Shown one piece after another: positions 32,537 through 41,657 of a DNA stretch of 64,000 bases. The translations under genes were made by a program, and so were the position numbers. The DNA is from Bradyrhizobium guangxiense (GTDB lineage: Bacteria; Pseudomonadota; Alphaproteobacteria; Rhizobiales; Xanthobacteraceae). Location: assembly GCF_004114915.1 (NCBI RefSeq), contig NZ_CP022219.1, positions 5,672,501-5,736,500 of the forward strand, in the 5' to 3' direction. The notes beneath the pieces were generated by a model. It searched no databases and was not told the DNA's origin. It saw only the letters and a list, made by a program, of their open reading frames with translations. The first letter of the stretch is position 1. The number at the start of each line of letters is the position of its first letter.

Positions 32537-32833
32537 GTGCAGGTTCTCGTTCGCGATAACAATGTCGATCAAGCCCTCAAGGCGCTGAAGAAGAAGATGC
32601 AGCGCGAGGGGATTTTCCGCGAGATGAAGCTCCGCGGTCACTACGAAAAGCCCTCCGAGAAGAAGGCCCGCGAAAAGGCCGAAGCCGTGCGCCGCGCGCG
32701 CAAGCTGGCCCGCAAGAAGCTGCAGCGTGAAGGCCTGCTGCCGATGAAGCCGAAGCCGGTGTTCGGCGCCGGCCCCGGCGGTGATCGCGGCGGTCGTGGC
32801 GGCCCAGGTGCAGGTCCGCGCGGACCGCGCTGA
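32537..32833 (+). CDS. rpsU: 30S ribosomal protein S21
   Basis: A 98-residue bS21 protein. Seen: [20 protein letters not shown] at the N-terminus and a very basic helical body ([20 protein letters not shown]), followed by an alphaproteobacterial Gly/Arg/Pro-rich tail ([15 protein letters not shown]). The start codon is GTG at 32537, behind GAAGAGGA. S21 sits near the anti-Shine-Dalgarno end of 16S rRNA and aids initiation. The tail beyond about residue 75 is longer than in Escherichia coli. A clear terminator follows. Confidence 0.97.
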   Translation: MQVLVRDNNVDQALKALKKKMQREGIFREMKLRGHYEKPSEKKAREKAEAVRRARKLARKKLQREGLLPMKPKPVFGAGPGGDRGGRGGPGAGPRGPR

Positions 32834-32869
32834 TCTTACCGGATCTTGCAAGTTCTTCAGTTTTCGATG

Positions 32870-32890
32870 ACGCGGGCCACTGGCCCGCGT
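32870..32890 (+). terminator. Rho-independent terminator after rpsU
   Basis: A 9-base-pair GC stem (ACGCGGGCC / GGCCCGCGT) with a 3-base loop is followed by TATTGTTTGT, 36 bases after the stop codon. Confidence 0.8.
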
Positions 32891-32942
32891 TATTGTTTGT
32901 AAGCGGTGCCTTCTGAGACGGCGCACTCCTGATGCGGCGCTA

Positions 32943-33064
32943 CAGCGCGATGAGACTAGGACGAATGATCATCGCGCTTTAGGTTGTTGGGCACGATCTC
33001 CGCGCAAAGGCGTTCGGCGTTTGTCGCGAGGGAAAGCGCTTCACACTGTTCCGGATCATGCTCT
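32943..33064. repeat. Intergenic palindromic repeat, family 1, copy D (expanded)
   Basis: The first dyad, AGCGCGATGA / ATCATCGCGCT, is followed by TTAGGTTGTTG, as in copy B. The segment between GCACGATC and TTCCGGATCATGC is longer (GCGCAAAGGCGTTCGGCG and more), so the second dyad is interrupted. It lies between rpsU and the TPR lipoprotein gene and may include the latter's upstream region. Confidence 0.65.
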
Positions 33065-33082
33065 AGCGCGAGCGAACCGTAG

Positions 33083-33733
33083 ATGGCCTCCCCCTTCCCC
33101 GAGCGCGGCTTGGCACGGCTACGCCAGATCTGGCAGCGGCCGTTCGCCCTGGCTTTGATGGGGATCGCGCTGGGCGGCTGCTCCTTCGATCTGGGATCAT
33201 TGATGCCGGAGAAGGACAAGCCGCAGGAAGCCCCCAAGGCCTCCGCGCCCGCTGAGAGCGCGGTCAGCACGGGCAACGTCGCCGAGGCCCAGGCCCATAC
33301 CGCAAAGGCCCAATCGCTGGCGAAGTCGGGCGAGACCGCGGCGGCGCTCGACGAGTTCAATCGGGCGGTCGGGCTCGATCCCTACAACGCGCAGGCGCTC
33401 TACGGCCGCGCCCTGATCTATCAGGCCAATAACCAGCACGATTTCGCCATCGCCGATTTCAGCGCTGCGAGCGGGCTCAACCCGCAGAAGGTCGAGCCGC
33501 TGCTCGGCCGCGCCACCAGCTATCTCGCGCTCGGCAAGGTCAAGGAAGCCGCAGCCGACCTGGATGAAGCCTCCGAGGCCGATCCGCACAACGCCCAGGT
33601 CTGGACCACGCGCGGACAGGCTTACGAACGGTTGGGCGACAAGGCCAAGGCGGCGGCGTCCTACACCAGGGCTGTCTCACTGCGTCCACGCGACGACGCC
33701 GCGCGCAGCGGCCTTGCCCGCGTCGGCGGCTGA
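33083..33733 (+). CDS. TPR-repeat lipoprotein
   Basis: A 216-residue exported lipoprotein. Seen: a signal sequence with the lipobox ALGGC, lipidated Cys33; a short linker; then at least three tetratricopeptide repeats (AKSGETAAALDEFNRAVGLD, NNQHDFAIADFSAASGLNPQ and ALGKVKEAAADLDEASEADP, plus RLGDKAKAAASYTRAVSLRP). TPR arrays are protein-interaction scaffolds, here probably anchored to the inner leaflet of the outer membrane or the outer leaflet of the inner membrane. I know of no specific partner. It is a single gene; rpsU lies upstream behind a terminator. Confidence 0.9.
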   Translation: MASPFPERGLARLRQIWQRPFALALMGIALGGCSFDLGSLMPEKDKPQEAPKASAPAESAVSTGNVAEAQAHTAKAQSLAKSGETAAALDEFNRAVGLDPYNAQALYGRALIYQANNQHDFAIADFSAASGLNPQKVEPLLGRATSYLALGKVKEAAADLDEASEADPHNAQVWTTRGQAYERLGDKAKAAASYTRAVSLRPRDDAARSGLARVGG

Positions 33734-33763
33734 CAAGTCTCAAGCGCGCGATCAGGCGCCGTC

Positions 33764-34681
33764 TTAGTCGGGGGTGGCGGTCTTCGGCAGAACGGAGTGG
33801 AACATCGACTTCATGCCCGACAGCATCTCATCGGCGACATTGGTCTTCTTCGGCCGGGGCATGGAGGCACCGGCGTCGGCGCGCAGATCAAGCGGCGGCG
33901 CAATCACCGGCACGGGAATGTCAGCCGGCGGCGTCATCCGATTCGGGTCGTCGTTGCCGATCGAGGCTGTGTAGGGCGGCGACGAACCGCCATTGCCATA
34001 CGTCTCGGGCGAGGGCGTGGACACCGTGATCGGCGGCGGCAGCGGACGTACCACTGCGGGCTCGGTCGTGACGGTACGCGGGGCCTCGGGAACGCGGGTG
34101 GCTTCGCGCACTGCGGGCTCGGAGGTCCGATCGACCGGCTTGATCTCGGCAGCCTTTTCGGCAGCTTTGGCCTCGGCAGCTTTGCCCTCAGGCGACTTGC
34201 GCAGCCGCTCGATGGCGGCACGAGCCAGATCGTTGGCGTCAGGGGTCGCAGCCGGCGACGTCCCGGCCGGCGCGGAATTGGCCTCCACCACCGGAACGGC
34301 GGTGGACTTCGCCGCGGCCTTCTCACGCGCCGGGGGCCGGCCGTGCGAAGGGGTCTCGGCGGGCGCGATGTCCGCAGCCTTGGTCTCAGGCTTTTCGCTG
34401 GGCTTCTCGGCCGCTGCCTTGTCGGTCCCAGCCTTGTCGGTCCCAGCCTTCTCGGAAATGCTCTTCTCGGGGATGCCCTTGGCCTTGACGCCGGGCCCCG
34501 GGAGATTGGCGACATCGGCGGGCTTGCCGTTCTTGCCGGCCTCGGCAGGCGCCACGACGGCCGCAGGGGCATCGGCCGCCGGCTTGGCGTTGATATAGTG
34601 GTTAACGATGTAAGCCCCGATGATCGTCGCGAGCACCGAGGGGAAAATATCCATCGAAATTTTAGCGAGGTATTTCAGCAT
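33764..34681 (-). CDS. Membrane-anchored Ala/Pro/Lys-rich protein of unknown function
   Basis: A 305-residue protein with one N-terminal anchor (FPSVLATIIGAYIVNHYI, about residues 12-29) and an otherwise low-complexity, probably disordered body rich in Ala, Pro, Lys and Glu. Seen: a short tandem pentapeptide AGTDKAGTDK, encoded by an exact 15-base tandem repeat, many PAD/PET-like segments, and a C-terminal region ending DEMLSGMKSMFHSVLPKTA. The start ATG at 34681 is preferred over an upstream TTG at 34738 because GGGAGTGGCC precedes it. I recognise no domain. The composition fits a periplasm-spanning tether, but that is inference. Confidence 0.72.
   Translation of the reverse strand: MLKYLAKISMDIFPSVLATIIGAYIVNHYINAKPAADAPAAVVAPAEAGKNGKPADVANLPGPGVKAKGIPEKSISEKAGTDKAGTDKAAAEKPSEKPETKAADIAPAETPSHGRPPAREKAAAKSTAVPVVEANSAPAGTSPAATPDANDLARAAIERLRKSPEGKAAEAKAAEKAAEIKPVDRTSEPAVREATRVPEAPRTVTTEPAVVRPLPPPITVSTPSPETYGNGGSSPPYTASIGNDDPNRMTPPADIPVPVIAPPLDLRADAGASMPRPKKTNVADEMLSGMKSMFHSVLPKTATPD
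34416..34445. repeat. 15-base exact tandem repeat inside the Ala/Lys-rich gene
   Basis: GCCTTGTCGGTCCCA occurs twice in direct tandem; on the coding strand it encodes repeated AGTDK units. A recent in-frame duplication is the simplest explanation. Confidence 0.85.
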
Positions 34682-34773
34682 TCCGGCCACTCCCCGCGCG
34701 ATCTGATGCGGGAACTTTGGGGCATTGTAAGGGATCAACTGCGACGGATCGATGGCAAGTGGTAAGGTCGGAT

Positions 34774-35058
34774 TTACGGCTTCAGCTCGATCTCAAGGAA
34801 CACGATCTCGGTTGAGGTTTCGTTAAGTACGTCATGCTGGACCCCGGCCTTCCGGAAATAGGATTTGCCGGCCGCCAGCTGGGCCTTGGATCGTTCGCCG
34901 CCGGGGGCCACGATGGTCATTTCCCCCGCCACCACGGGAACAATGACATAGTCCATGCCGTGGGTGTGATGTCCGGTGGCACCGCCGGGCGGAAGGCGCC
35001 ATTCCGTCACCCGGACCTCCTCATTGTCGACCTGAACCTCGGACTTGGCAGCAAGCAT
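34774..35058 (-). CDS. Small cupin-domain protein
   Basis: A 94-residue single-domain cupin. Seen: RVTEWRLPPGGATGHHTHGM, carrying the first cupin motif G(X)5HXH with its two histidines; VVAGEMTIVAPGGERSKAQL; and a second motif YFRKAGVQHDVLNETSTEIV with the third histidine. This is a metal-binding beta-barrel of unknown substrate; such tiny cupins may be isomerases or sensors. The ATG at 35058 has GGGGAGTTTCC in front and is better than the longer reading to 35145, whose extra residues are not cupin-like. It lies between the Ala/Lys-rich gene and the ChaA-like antiporter. Confidence 0.85.
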   Translation of the reverse strand: MLAAKSEVQVDNEEVRVTEWRLPPGGATGHHTHGMDYVIVPVVAGEMTIVAPGGERSKAQLAAGKSYFRKAGVQHDVLNETSTEIVFLEIELKP

Positions 35059-35169
35059 CGGAAACTCCCCTACGGCATGATCCGCCCCCGAAGGGCCGCC
35101 TTGGCGCAGAGCGCTCGGGCGGCCTTCTGGAGCGATCACGCCCAAGCCGTGACCTAGCGCGTTTGCACT

Positions 35170-36267
35170 TTAGGGCACGAAAACCATGAACACGTAGACG
35201 GCAAATACCACCATATGGACCAGCCCGAACAGGACGTTTGTTCTGCCCGTGCCGAAGGTCAGCATGCTCAGGAAGAAGGTCAGGAGCAAGAGCACGCTGC
35301 CCTGGGCGCTGAGGCCAAGCTCGAGCTCCTTGTCGAGCGCGTAGGTGGCAATGCCGACGGCCGGGATCGTCAGCCCGATGGTGGCCAGGGACGAGCCGAG
35401 CGCGAGGTTGATGCTCTTCTGGAGGTCGTTCTTGCGGGCCGCAGCGACGGCCGCGACACCTTCGGGCATCAGGATCAGGAGCGCGACCAAAAGGCCGGCA
35501 AAGGCCGGCGGCGCGCCGATCTTGGCTGCAACGGCATCGACCACCAGCGAGAATTTCTTGGCAAGCAGCACCACCGCCAAGAGCGCAATCAGCAGCAGCA
35601 CGATGCTGAGCGTGAACATCCTGCCGGACAGATGCGCCGCGCCGCTCCCCCCGTCCGCCCGTTCATGGACGAAGTAGTCCTTGTGAAGGACGGTCTGGGT
35701 GTAGAGGAACACCCCGTACAGTGCGAGCGTGACCACGTCGACGAAACCGAGCTGAGCTGCCGAATAGACCGGCCCCGGGGTGCTGGTCGTGTAGTTCGGC
35801 ATGATCAGCGTGATGGTCGCAAGCGCGAACAGGACGCTGAGATAGACGTTGGCGCCGGAGAGCTGAAACCCCTGCTCGCGATAGCGCAGGCCGCCGATGA
35901 AGATGCAGAGCCCGACGAGGCCATTGCAGACGATCATGACCACGGCGAACACCGTGTCGCGCGCCAGTTCCGGCGCGGGCTTGTCACCCAGCATGATCGT
36001 GGTGATCAGCGCCACCTCGATGATTGTCACCGAGAGCGTCAGCACCAGCGTGCCATAGGGTTCGCCGACCCGTTCGGCGATCACTTCGGCATGATGAACC
36101 GCAGCGAACACCGTGCCGAACAGGATGACGAGCAGGACGGTCGCAAAGACGAGCCCGCCCAGCGAGAGCGTGAACACGTAGTCCGTCGCGCCAACGGCTG
36201 CGAACAACAGCACGGCCAGCGCCGGAAAGATCCAGGCAGACCGGGGCATCGGATCATGCGCGCTCAT
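35170..36267 (-). CDS. Calcium/sodium:proton antiporter, ChaA family
   Basis: A 365-residue CaCA-superfamily antiporter with about 11 membrane helices. Seen: the first alpha repeat GEPYGTLVLTLSVTIIEVAL with its acidic residue, and the second repeat LILMPEGVAAVAAARKNDLQ followed by KSINLALGSSLATIGLTIPA. Both carry the conserved glutamates of the ChaA type. ChaA exports calcium (and sodium or potassium) in exchange for protons at alkaline pH. It is complete in length. The NhaD-like antiporter gene lies upstream, 48 bases away on the same strand, so both may form one ion-homeostasis unit. Confidence 0.92.
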   Translation of the reverse strand: MSAHDPMPRSAWIFPALAVLLFAAVGATDYVFTLSLGGLVFATVLLVILFGTVFAAVHHAEVIAERVGEPYGTLVLTLSVTIIEVALITTIMLGDKPAPELARDTVFAVVMIVCNGLVGLCIFIGGLRYREQGFQLSGANVYLSVLFALATITLIMPNYTTSTPGPVYSAAQLGFVDVVTLALYGVFLYTQTVLHKDYFVHERADGGSGAAHLSGRMFTLSIVLLLIALLAVVLLAKKFSLVVDAVAAKIGAPPAFAGLLVALLILMPEGVAAVAAARKNDLQKSINLALGSSLATIGLTIPAVGIATYALDKELELGLSAQGSVLLLLTFFLSMLTFGTGRTNVLFGLVHMVVFAVYVFMVFVP

Positions 36268-36315
36268 CCACCGGCTCCATTTGCTGGATGAGCAGTATCA
36301 AATCGGGCGCGAGAT

Positions 36316-37794
36316 TCAATGCCAGCGCAGGATCGGCGCGACCGGCAGCAGGGTCAGCAGCAGGAACAGCGGGATCAGCACGGCACCGGCCCGCAGGAGA
36401 TAGCCGAAGAAACTCGGCATCTCGATGCCGTTCTCGCTGGCGATGCTGCTCACCATGAAGTTCGGCGCGTTGCCGATATAGGTGAGCGCCCCCATATAGA
36501 CCGCGCCCATGGAGATTGATGCAAGCGTGCCCGAGAGTTGATGCATCAGCACCTGCGGGTCGCCGCCGGCGAGCTCGAAGAACAACAGATAGGTCGGCGC
36601 ATTGTCGAGGAATGCCGACATCAGTCCAGTGAACCAGAAATAGGCGACTTCGCGCGGCGCGCCGTCCGGCCCCGTCACGGCCGACAGCAGCCAGGCGAAG
36701 GCGCCGTCGTGGCCGGCGTTAAGCATGGCAATGACCGGAATGATGGCAACGAAGATGCCCGCGAACAGTTTTGCGACCTCGCGGATCGGCTCCCAGGTGA
36801 AGCCGTTGGCCTGCCTGTGCTCGTCCGGCGTCAGCCACACCGACAGTGCTGCGATGGCCAGCAGCACCAGATTGCGCGCGAGATCCTCCAGCTCGAGCTT
36901 CGTCCCGAGAACATCGAAGGCGACGCCGGGCTTCCACATTGCCGACACCAGAAGGCTCGCGACGATGGCCGCGATCAGCACCAGATTGACGAGGCCGCGG
37001 ATCCGGACCGGCTCCCTGGGGCCGGTGTCGCCCGGCAGCGGCTCGCCGCGGAAACGCCAGAAGTCGATGACGGCAAAGATCGCGAGCAGCAGCCCGGCCA
37101 CGATCGCGGTCTGTAACCAGATGGTCCGCGTGGTCCAGAAGAAGTCGACCCCGTGCAGGAAACCGACGAACAGCGGGGGATCGCCGAGCGGGGTCAACGC
37201 GCCGCCGACATTGGCAACCAGGATGATGAAGAAGATGACGACATGGGCGTTGTGGCGCCGCGGCCGGTTGGCGCGAATCAGCGGGCGGATCAGGATCATC
37301 GCCGCACCCGTGGTGCCGACAATGCTTGCGCCCAGCGTCCCGAGCGCGAGGATGCCGACATTGATCGCCGGCGAGGCCTTGATGTCGCCGGTAATGAGAA
37401 TGCCGCCGGCCACCACATAGAGCGAGAACAGCAGCACGATGAAACCGAGATATTCGGCGAGCAGGGCGTGCACGAGCGCCGCCAGCGTCGCCATGCTGCC
37501 GGCAAAGATCACGAGCGAAACGAGCGCCAGCAGCGACCAGGCAGCCGCGATCTTGCCATAGTGATGGTGCCAGATTTTCGGAAATAGCAGCGGTCCGAGC
37601 GCGATCGACAGCAGCAGACCGGCAAAGGGCAGCGCATAGGGCCAACGCATCGCCGCACCATCGAGCCCGGTTGCGGCCCATGCCTGCTGCGGCAGCAAGG
37701 TGAGGATGCCGGCGAGGGATACGCCCCGGAGCCGGGTAGCCAGTCGGTTATTGTTCAATGAAGCGCCTTGCCGTTGCGATCGCACCGAAACCAT
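36316..37794 (-). CDS. Sodium:proton antiporter, NhaD-like (ion transporter superfamily)
   Basis: A 492-residue multi-pass inner-membrane transporter. Seen: a signal-like N-terminus ending in QQAWA, then about 12 hydrophobic segments including PYALPFAGLLLSIALGPLLF, VVIFFIILVANVGGALTPLG followed by DPPLFVGFLHGVDFFW, and the late FTGLMSAFLDNAPTYLLFFE plus MGALTYIGNAPNFMVSSIAS. The GDPPLF and DNAPTYL motifs are typical of NhaD and ArsB/citrate-type carriers. A sodium/proton antiporter is the commonest assignment, but sequence alone does not fix the ion. The start is uncertain: the ATG at 37794 overlaps the upstream hydrolase gene by 47 bases; a TTG at 37758 overlaps by 11. Confidence 0.83.
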   Translation of the reverse strand: MVSVRSQRQGASLNNNRLATRLRGVSLAGILTLLPQQAWAATGLDGAAMRWPYALPFAGLLLSIALGPLLFPKIWHHHYGKIAAAWSLLALVSLVIFAGSMATLAALVHALLAEYLGFIVLLFSLYVVAGGILITGDIKASPAINVGILALGTLGASIVGTTGAAMILIRPLIRANRPRRHNAHVVIFFIILVANVGGALTPLGDPPLFVGFLHGVDFFWTTRTIWLQTAIVAGLLLAIFAVIDFWRFRGEPLPGDTGPREPVRIRGLVNLVLIAAIVASLLVSAMWKPGVAFDVLGTKLELEDLARNLVLLAIAALSVWLTPDEHRQANGFTWEPIREVAKLFAGIFVAIIPVIAMLNAGHDGAFAWLLSAVTGPDGAPREVAYFWFTGLMSAFLDNAPTYLLFFELAGGDPQVLMHQLSGTLASISMGAVYMGALTYIGNAPNFMVSSIASENGIEMPSFFGYLLRAGAVLIPLFLLLTLLPVAPILRWH

Positions 37795-38548
37795 CGAGAT
37801 TGTCATGTCCGCCGCCCGCAAAGCGAACGAACTGCTTCGGTTCATGCGCGAGCGCGAACAGACGCTCTCCGAACACGATCGAAATCGCAAGGTCAATGGT
37901 GCCATGCATGACCAACAGCGGCACCGTGACGCGCGCGATGCGCCGGTCGGAATGAAACGGATCGCGCATCAGCAGGCGCACCGGAACGAACCAGAACGAG
38001 GAAGCTGCAACATCGACCGTCGATGTATAGGGGGCCTCCAGGATGAGCTTTGCAACACGATGCTCCGAGGCAAGCGCGACCGCCACGCCGGTCCCCAGCG
38101 AAAAGCCCCAGGCGACGATTCGTTCCGCTTCATAGCGCGCGGTGGTGAAGGCATAGGCGGCTGCGGCATCGCGCAGCAGGCCCTGTTCGCTCGGCGCCCC
38201 GCTCGAGCCGGCATAGCCGCGGTAAGACAGGGCGACGAGGCCGGTGCCGTCGGCCGTCATCGCCTTGAAGCGATCGATGCGGCCGGCGAGAAAATCGCCA
38301 TTGCCTGGGAAGTACAGGATCACGGGACGGCCGGGCTTGGCGGGGACGTGCCAGACGATGATTGTCTCGCCGTCGGAGGCGGTCAGGACGTGCTCTTCCG
38401 CCTCGGGATAATTCGCCGCGTCAGGGGAGGTCCGCGCGGCAGTCGGGATGGGAAACAGCATCTCGCGCTGCCGGACGTACAGAACGACGAGCGCGGCAAG
38501 ATAGACGGCCACGAGCAGGATGACTGTCCATTTGGCGATGGTGATCAT
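37748..38548 (-). CDS. Membrane-anchored alpha/beta hydrolase (BEM46/ABHD13-like)
   Basis: A 266-residue serine hydrolase. Seen: one N-terminal helix (TVILLVAVYLAALVVLYVRQ) anchoring it to the membrane, then an alpha/beta-hydrolase domain with VILYFPGNGDFLAGRIDRF (oxyanion region), LSYRGYAGSSGAPSEQGLL, the nucleophile elbow WGFSLGTGVAVAL with its serine, the acid in VMHGTIDLAIS and the histidine in GGGHDNL. The catalytic triad therefore looks complete. The substrate is unknown; BEM46-like enzymes are probable acyl- or peptidyl-hydrolases. The ATG at 38548 starts at the anchor. It lies between pntB and the NhaD-like gene. Confidence 0.87.
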   Translation of the reverse strand: MITIAKWTVILLVAVYLAALVVLYVRQREMLFPIPTAARTSPDAANYPEAEEHVLTASDGETIIVWHVPAKPGRPVILYFPGNGDFLAGRIDRFKAMTADGTGLVALSYRGYAGSSGAPSEQGLLRDAAAAYAFTTARYEAERIVAWGFSLGTGVAVALASEHRVAKLILEAPYTSTVDVAASSFWFVPVRLLMRDPFHSDRRIARVTVPLLVMHGTIDLAISIVFGERLFALAHEPKQFVRFAGGGHDNLDGFGAIATARRFIEQ

Positions 38549-38646
38549 TGCGCGGCCCGCCCTCGATCCTCTCTCAGGGCTTGCGGCGGCTCCGCAGCAA
38601 TTTGATGACGTCGGGCCGATGGCTTTCCGGTACCTCGCGACAGCCG

Positions 38647-38669
38647 CATGCCGCCTTGTGGGCGGCATG
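38647..38669 (-). terminator. Hairpin downstream of pntB
   Basis: A 9-base-pair stem (CATGCCGCC / GGCGGCATG) with a 5-base loop lies in the 212-base gap after pntB, about 90 bases beyond its stop. There is no T tract, so termination would be Rho-assisted; it might also belong to the hydrolase leader. Confidence 0.45.
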
Positions 38670-38760
38670 CCATTGGATGCGCTGTTCGCGCGTCGCCTTC
38701 ACTGGCATGCGATGAGACCGGTGCCATTCCTTGTTATGGCCACGGTCCGCTTCCTTCGCG

Positions 38761-40161
38761 TTACATCGCCTTGACGATGTTCTCGGTGACCTTCTTGGCG
38801 TCGCCGAGCAGCATCATGGTATTGTCGCGGTAGAACAGCGGATTGTCGATACCGGCATAGCCGGAGGCGAGCGAGCGCTTGATGAACATCACGGTGCCGG
38901 CCTTCCAGACCTGGAGCACGGGCATGCCGTAGATCGGCGAGGACTTATCCTCCTCGGCCGCCGGATTGGTGACGTCGTTGGCGCCGATGACGAAGGCGAT
39001 GTCAGCCTGCGCGAATTCGGAGTTGATGTCCTCGAGCTCGAACACCTCGTCATAGGGCACATTGGCTTCGGCGAGCAGCACGTTCATGTGGCCCGGCATA
39101 CGGCCGGCGACCGGGTGAATGGCGTACTTCACCTCGACGCCTTCCTTCTTGAGGATGTCGGCCATCTCGCGCAGCGCGTGCTGGGCCTGCGCCACCGCCA
39201 TGCCGTAGCCGGGCACGATGATGACCTTGGAGGCGTTCTTCATGATGAAGGCGGCGTCATCCGCCGAGCCGAGCTTGGCGGGCTTCTGTTCGCCGGATCC
39301 GCCACCGCCGGCCGCAGCGGTCTCGCCGCCGAAGCCGCCGAGGATGACCGAAATGAAGGACCGGTTCATCGCGTGGCACATGATGTAGGACAGGATGGCG
39401 CCGGACGAGCCCACCAGCGCGCCGGTGATGATCAGCGCGGAATTGCCGAGCGTGAAGCCGATGCCGGCTGCGGCCCAGCCCGAATAGGAGTTCAGCATCG
39501 AGATTACGACCGGCATATCGGCTCCGCCGATCGGGATGATCATGAGCACGCCCAGCGCCAGCGCCAGGATGACGATCATCCAGAAGTCGAACGCGCCGCC
39601 CGTGAGCACGAGCCGGACGATGAAGAACACCAGAGCCAATGCGAGCGCGATGTTGATGCCGTGGCGGAACGGCAGAATGATCGGTGCGCCGCTCATCCGC
39701 GCGGACAGCTTCAGGAACGCGATCACCGAGCCGGTGAAGGTCAGCGCGCCGATGGCGACGCCGAGCGACATCTCGACAAGGCTCTGCGGATGGATGTTGC
39801 CGGGCGTTCCGATGTCGAAAGCCTCAGGCGCGTAAAACGCACCGGCGGCGACCAGCACCGCGGCCATGCCGACCAGCGAGTGGAAGGCGGCGACGAGCTC
39901 CGGCATCGAGGTCATCGGCACGCGCCGTGCGATCACCGCACCGATCGCAGCGCCGATCGCGATGCCGACGATCACCAGCACCCAGGCCAGACCGTCTGCC
40001 GGCGGATGATTGGCAAGCGTGGTGGCGACCGCGATCGCCATGCCGATCATGCCGAACAGATTGCCCTGGCGCGACGACGCCGGGCTCGACAGCCCGCGCA
40101 GCGACAGGATGAACAGCACTCCCGCCACGAGATACAAAAATGCAGAGAGGTTGGCGCTCAT
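38761..40161 (-). CDS. pntB: NAD(P) transhydrogenase subunit beta
   Basis: A 466-residue subunit carrying eight or nine membrane helices and the NADP(H)-binding domain III. Seen: SANLSAFLYLVAGVLFILSL; the helix segments PMTSMPELVAAFHSLVGMAA; and domain III with VIIVPGYGMAVAQAQHALRE, FAIHPVAGRMPGHMNVLLAE-like (here YAIHPVAGRMPGHMNVLLAE), IAFVIGANDVTNPAAEEDKS and GMPVLQVWKAGTVMFIKRSL. It couples hydride transfer from NADH to NADP with inward proton flow. All domain III motifs are intact. It is the last gene of pntAA-AB-B. Confidence 0.97.
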   Translation of the reverse strand: MSANLSAFLYLVAGVLFILSLRGLSSPASSRQGNLFGMIGMAIAVATTLANHPPADGLAWVLVIVGIAIGAAIGAVIARRVPMTSMPELVAAFHSLVGMAAVLVAAGAFYAPEAFDIGTPGNIHPQSLVEMSLGVAIGALTFTGSVIAFLKLSARMSGAPIILPFRHGINIALALALVFFIVRLVLTGGAFDFWMIVILALALGVLMIIPIGGADMPVVISMLNSYSGWAAAGIGFTLGNSALIITGALVGSSGAILSYIMCHAMNRSFISVILGGFGGETAAAGGGGSGEQKPAKLGSADDAAFIMKNASKVIIVPGYGMAVAQAQHALREMADILKKEGVEVKYAIHPVAGRMPGHMNVLLAEANVPYDEVFELEDINSEFAQADIAFVIGANDVTNPAAEEDKSSPIYGMPVLQVWKAGTVMFIKRSLASGYAGIDNPLFYRDNTMMLLGDAKKVTENIVKAM

Positions 40162-40200
40162 CTCAGGTCCCCATTGATCCCATCAGCCCGAGGTGGCCGC

Positions 40201-40518
40201 TTACTTCGACTTCTTCTTGTACATCGCCAGCATGCGCTGGGTGACAAGGAAGCCGCCGAAGATGTTGATGCAGGCAAAGATCAGCGCAACGAAGCCGAAG
40301 GCACGCGCCCAGCCCGAGCCGCTCGAAACATTGGCGACGCCGCCGGCAAGCAGCGCACCGACCACGATCACCGAGGAGATCGCGTTGGTCACGCTCATCA
40401 GCGGCGTATGCAGCGCGGGCGTCACCGACCACACCACGAAATAGCCGACGAAGACGGCGAGGACGAAGATCGACAGCCGGAAGATGAAGGGGTCGACGAC
40501 CTGTGCAGCATGCTCCAT
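40201..40518 (-). CDS. pntAB: NAD(P) transhydrogenase subunit alpha, part 2 (membrane)
   Basis: A 105-residue hydrophobic subunit with three helices. Seen: [40 protein letters not shown], the conserved domain II motif; and [20 protein letters not shown], followed by a basic tail. In many alphaproteobacteria the alpha chain is split so that domain II's first part is a separate gene, as here. It lies 11 bases after pntAA and 39 bases before pntB. Confidence 0.96.
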   Translation of the reverse strand: MEHAAQVVDPFIFRLSIFVLAVFVGYFVVWSVTPALHTPLMSVTNAISSVIVVGALLAGGVANVSSGSGWARAFGFVALIFACINIFGGFLVTQRMLAMYKKKSK

Positions 40519-40529
40519 GGCGGGTCTCC

Positions 40530-41657
40530 TTATGCCTTCGGCTGGAAGTTCGGGTGGATCACAGCGCCGTCCTTGGTCAGCGCCGTGGCCTTGACGAGCT
40601 CGTCATCCCAGTTCACGGCGAGCTTCTTCTCTTTCTTGTCGACCATGGTCTCGATGAAGGAGAACAGGTTGCGTGCGTAGAGGCTGGAGGCCGAGGCGGC
40701 AACGCGGCCGGCGACGTTGGTGTAGCCGACGATCTTGATGCCATCGACGTCGACGACCTCGCCGGGCTTTGCACCCTCGACATTGCCGCCGCGCTCGACG
40801 GCGAGATCGACCAGCACCGAGCCCGGCTTCATCGACTTGACCATCTCACCGGAGACGAGCTTCGGCGCCGGACGGCCCGGGATCAGCGCGGTGGTGATCA
40901 CGATGTCTTGCTTCTTGATGTGCTCGGCGGTGAGCGCGGCCTGCTTGGCCTGGTACTCTTTGGACATTTCCTTGGCGTAGCCGCCGGCGGTCTGCGCGTT
41001 CTTGAACTCTTCGTCCTCGACCGCGAGGAATTTCGCACCGAGCGATTCGACCTGCTCCTTGGTGGCGGGACGCACGTCGGTGGCGGTCACGACGGCGCCC
41101 AGGCGGCGCGCGGTCGCGATCGCCTGCAGGCCGGCGACGCCGACGCCCATCACGAACACTTTTGCGGCAGGCACGGTACCGGCGGCGGGCATCATCATCG
41201 GGAAGGCGCGGCCGAAAGCTTCGGCGCCCTCGATCACGGCGCGGTAGCCGGCAAGGTTCGCCTGCGAGGACAGCACGTCCATCACCTGTGCGCGAGTGAT
41301 GCGCGGCATCAGTTCCATCGCGAAGGCAGAGACGCCGGCATCGGCCATCGCCTTCAGCGCGGCCTCATTGCCGTAGGGATCCATGATGGCGATGACGAGC
41401 GCGCCGCGCTTGTACTGCGACAACTCGGAGGCTTCGGGACGCTTCACCTTGATGATGATGTCGGCATCCTTCAGCGCATCTGCGCTGACGGTGGCGCCAG
41501 CCGCGGTGAATTCGGAATCCGGCAGGCCCGACTTGATGCCGGCGCCCGGCTCGACGGCGATCTCGGCGCCTAACGCCTTAAACTTCTTCACCGTATCAGG
41601 CGAAGCGGCGACACGCGGCTCCGACGGATCGATTTCCTTGGCAACGGCGATCTTCAT
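40530..41657 (-). CDS. pntAA: NAD(P) transhydrogenase subunit alpha, part 1 (NAD-binding)
   Basis: A 375-residue soluble domain I that binds NAD(H). Seen: [20 protein letters not shown] at the N-terminus; the nucleotide fold [20 protein letters not shown] followed by [20 protein letters not shown]; and the mobile-loop region [20 protein letters not shown] and [20 protein letters not shown]. It is structurally related to alanine dehydrogenase but lacks that enzyme's separate function. The ATG at 41657 was chosen at the conserved MKIAV. It is the first of the three-gene unit. Confidence 0.96.
   Translation of the reverse strand: MKIAVAKEIDPSEPRVAASPDTVKKFKALGAEIAVEPGAGIKSGLPDSEFTAAGATVSADALKDADIIIKVKRPEASELSQYKRGALVIAIMDPYGNEAALKAMADAGVSAFAMELMPRITRAQVMDVLSSQANLAGYRAVIEGAEAFGRAFPMMMPAAGTVPAAKVFVMGVGVAGLQAIATARRLGAVVTATDVRPATKEQVESLGAKFLAVEDEEFKNAQTAGGYAKEMSKEYQAKQAALTAEHIKKQDIVITTALIPGRPAPKLVSGEMVKSMKPGSVLVDLAVERGGNVEGAKPGEVVDVDGIKIVGYTNVAGRVAASASSLYARNLFSFIETMVDKKEKKLAVNWDDELVKATALTKDGAVIHPNFQPKA

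Noticed and set aside
37758..37794. Frameshift or fusion between the hydrolase and NhaD-like genes
   Set aside because: Both frames are intact with their own domains; a short overlap explains the arrangement.
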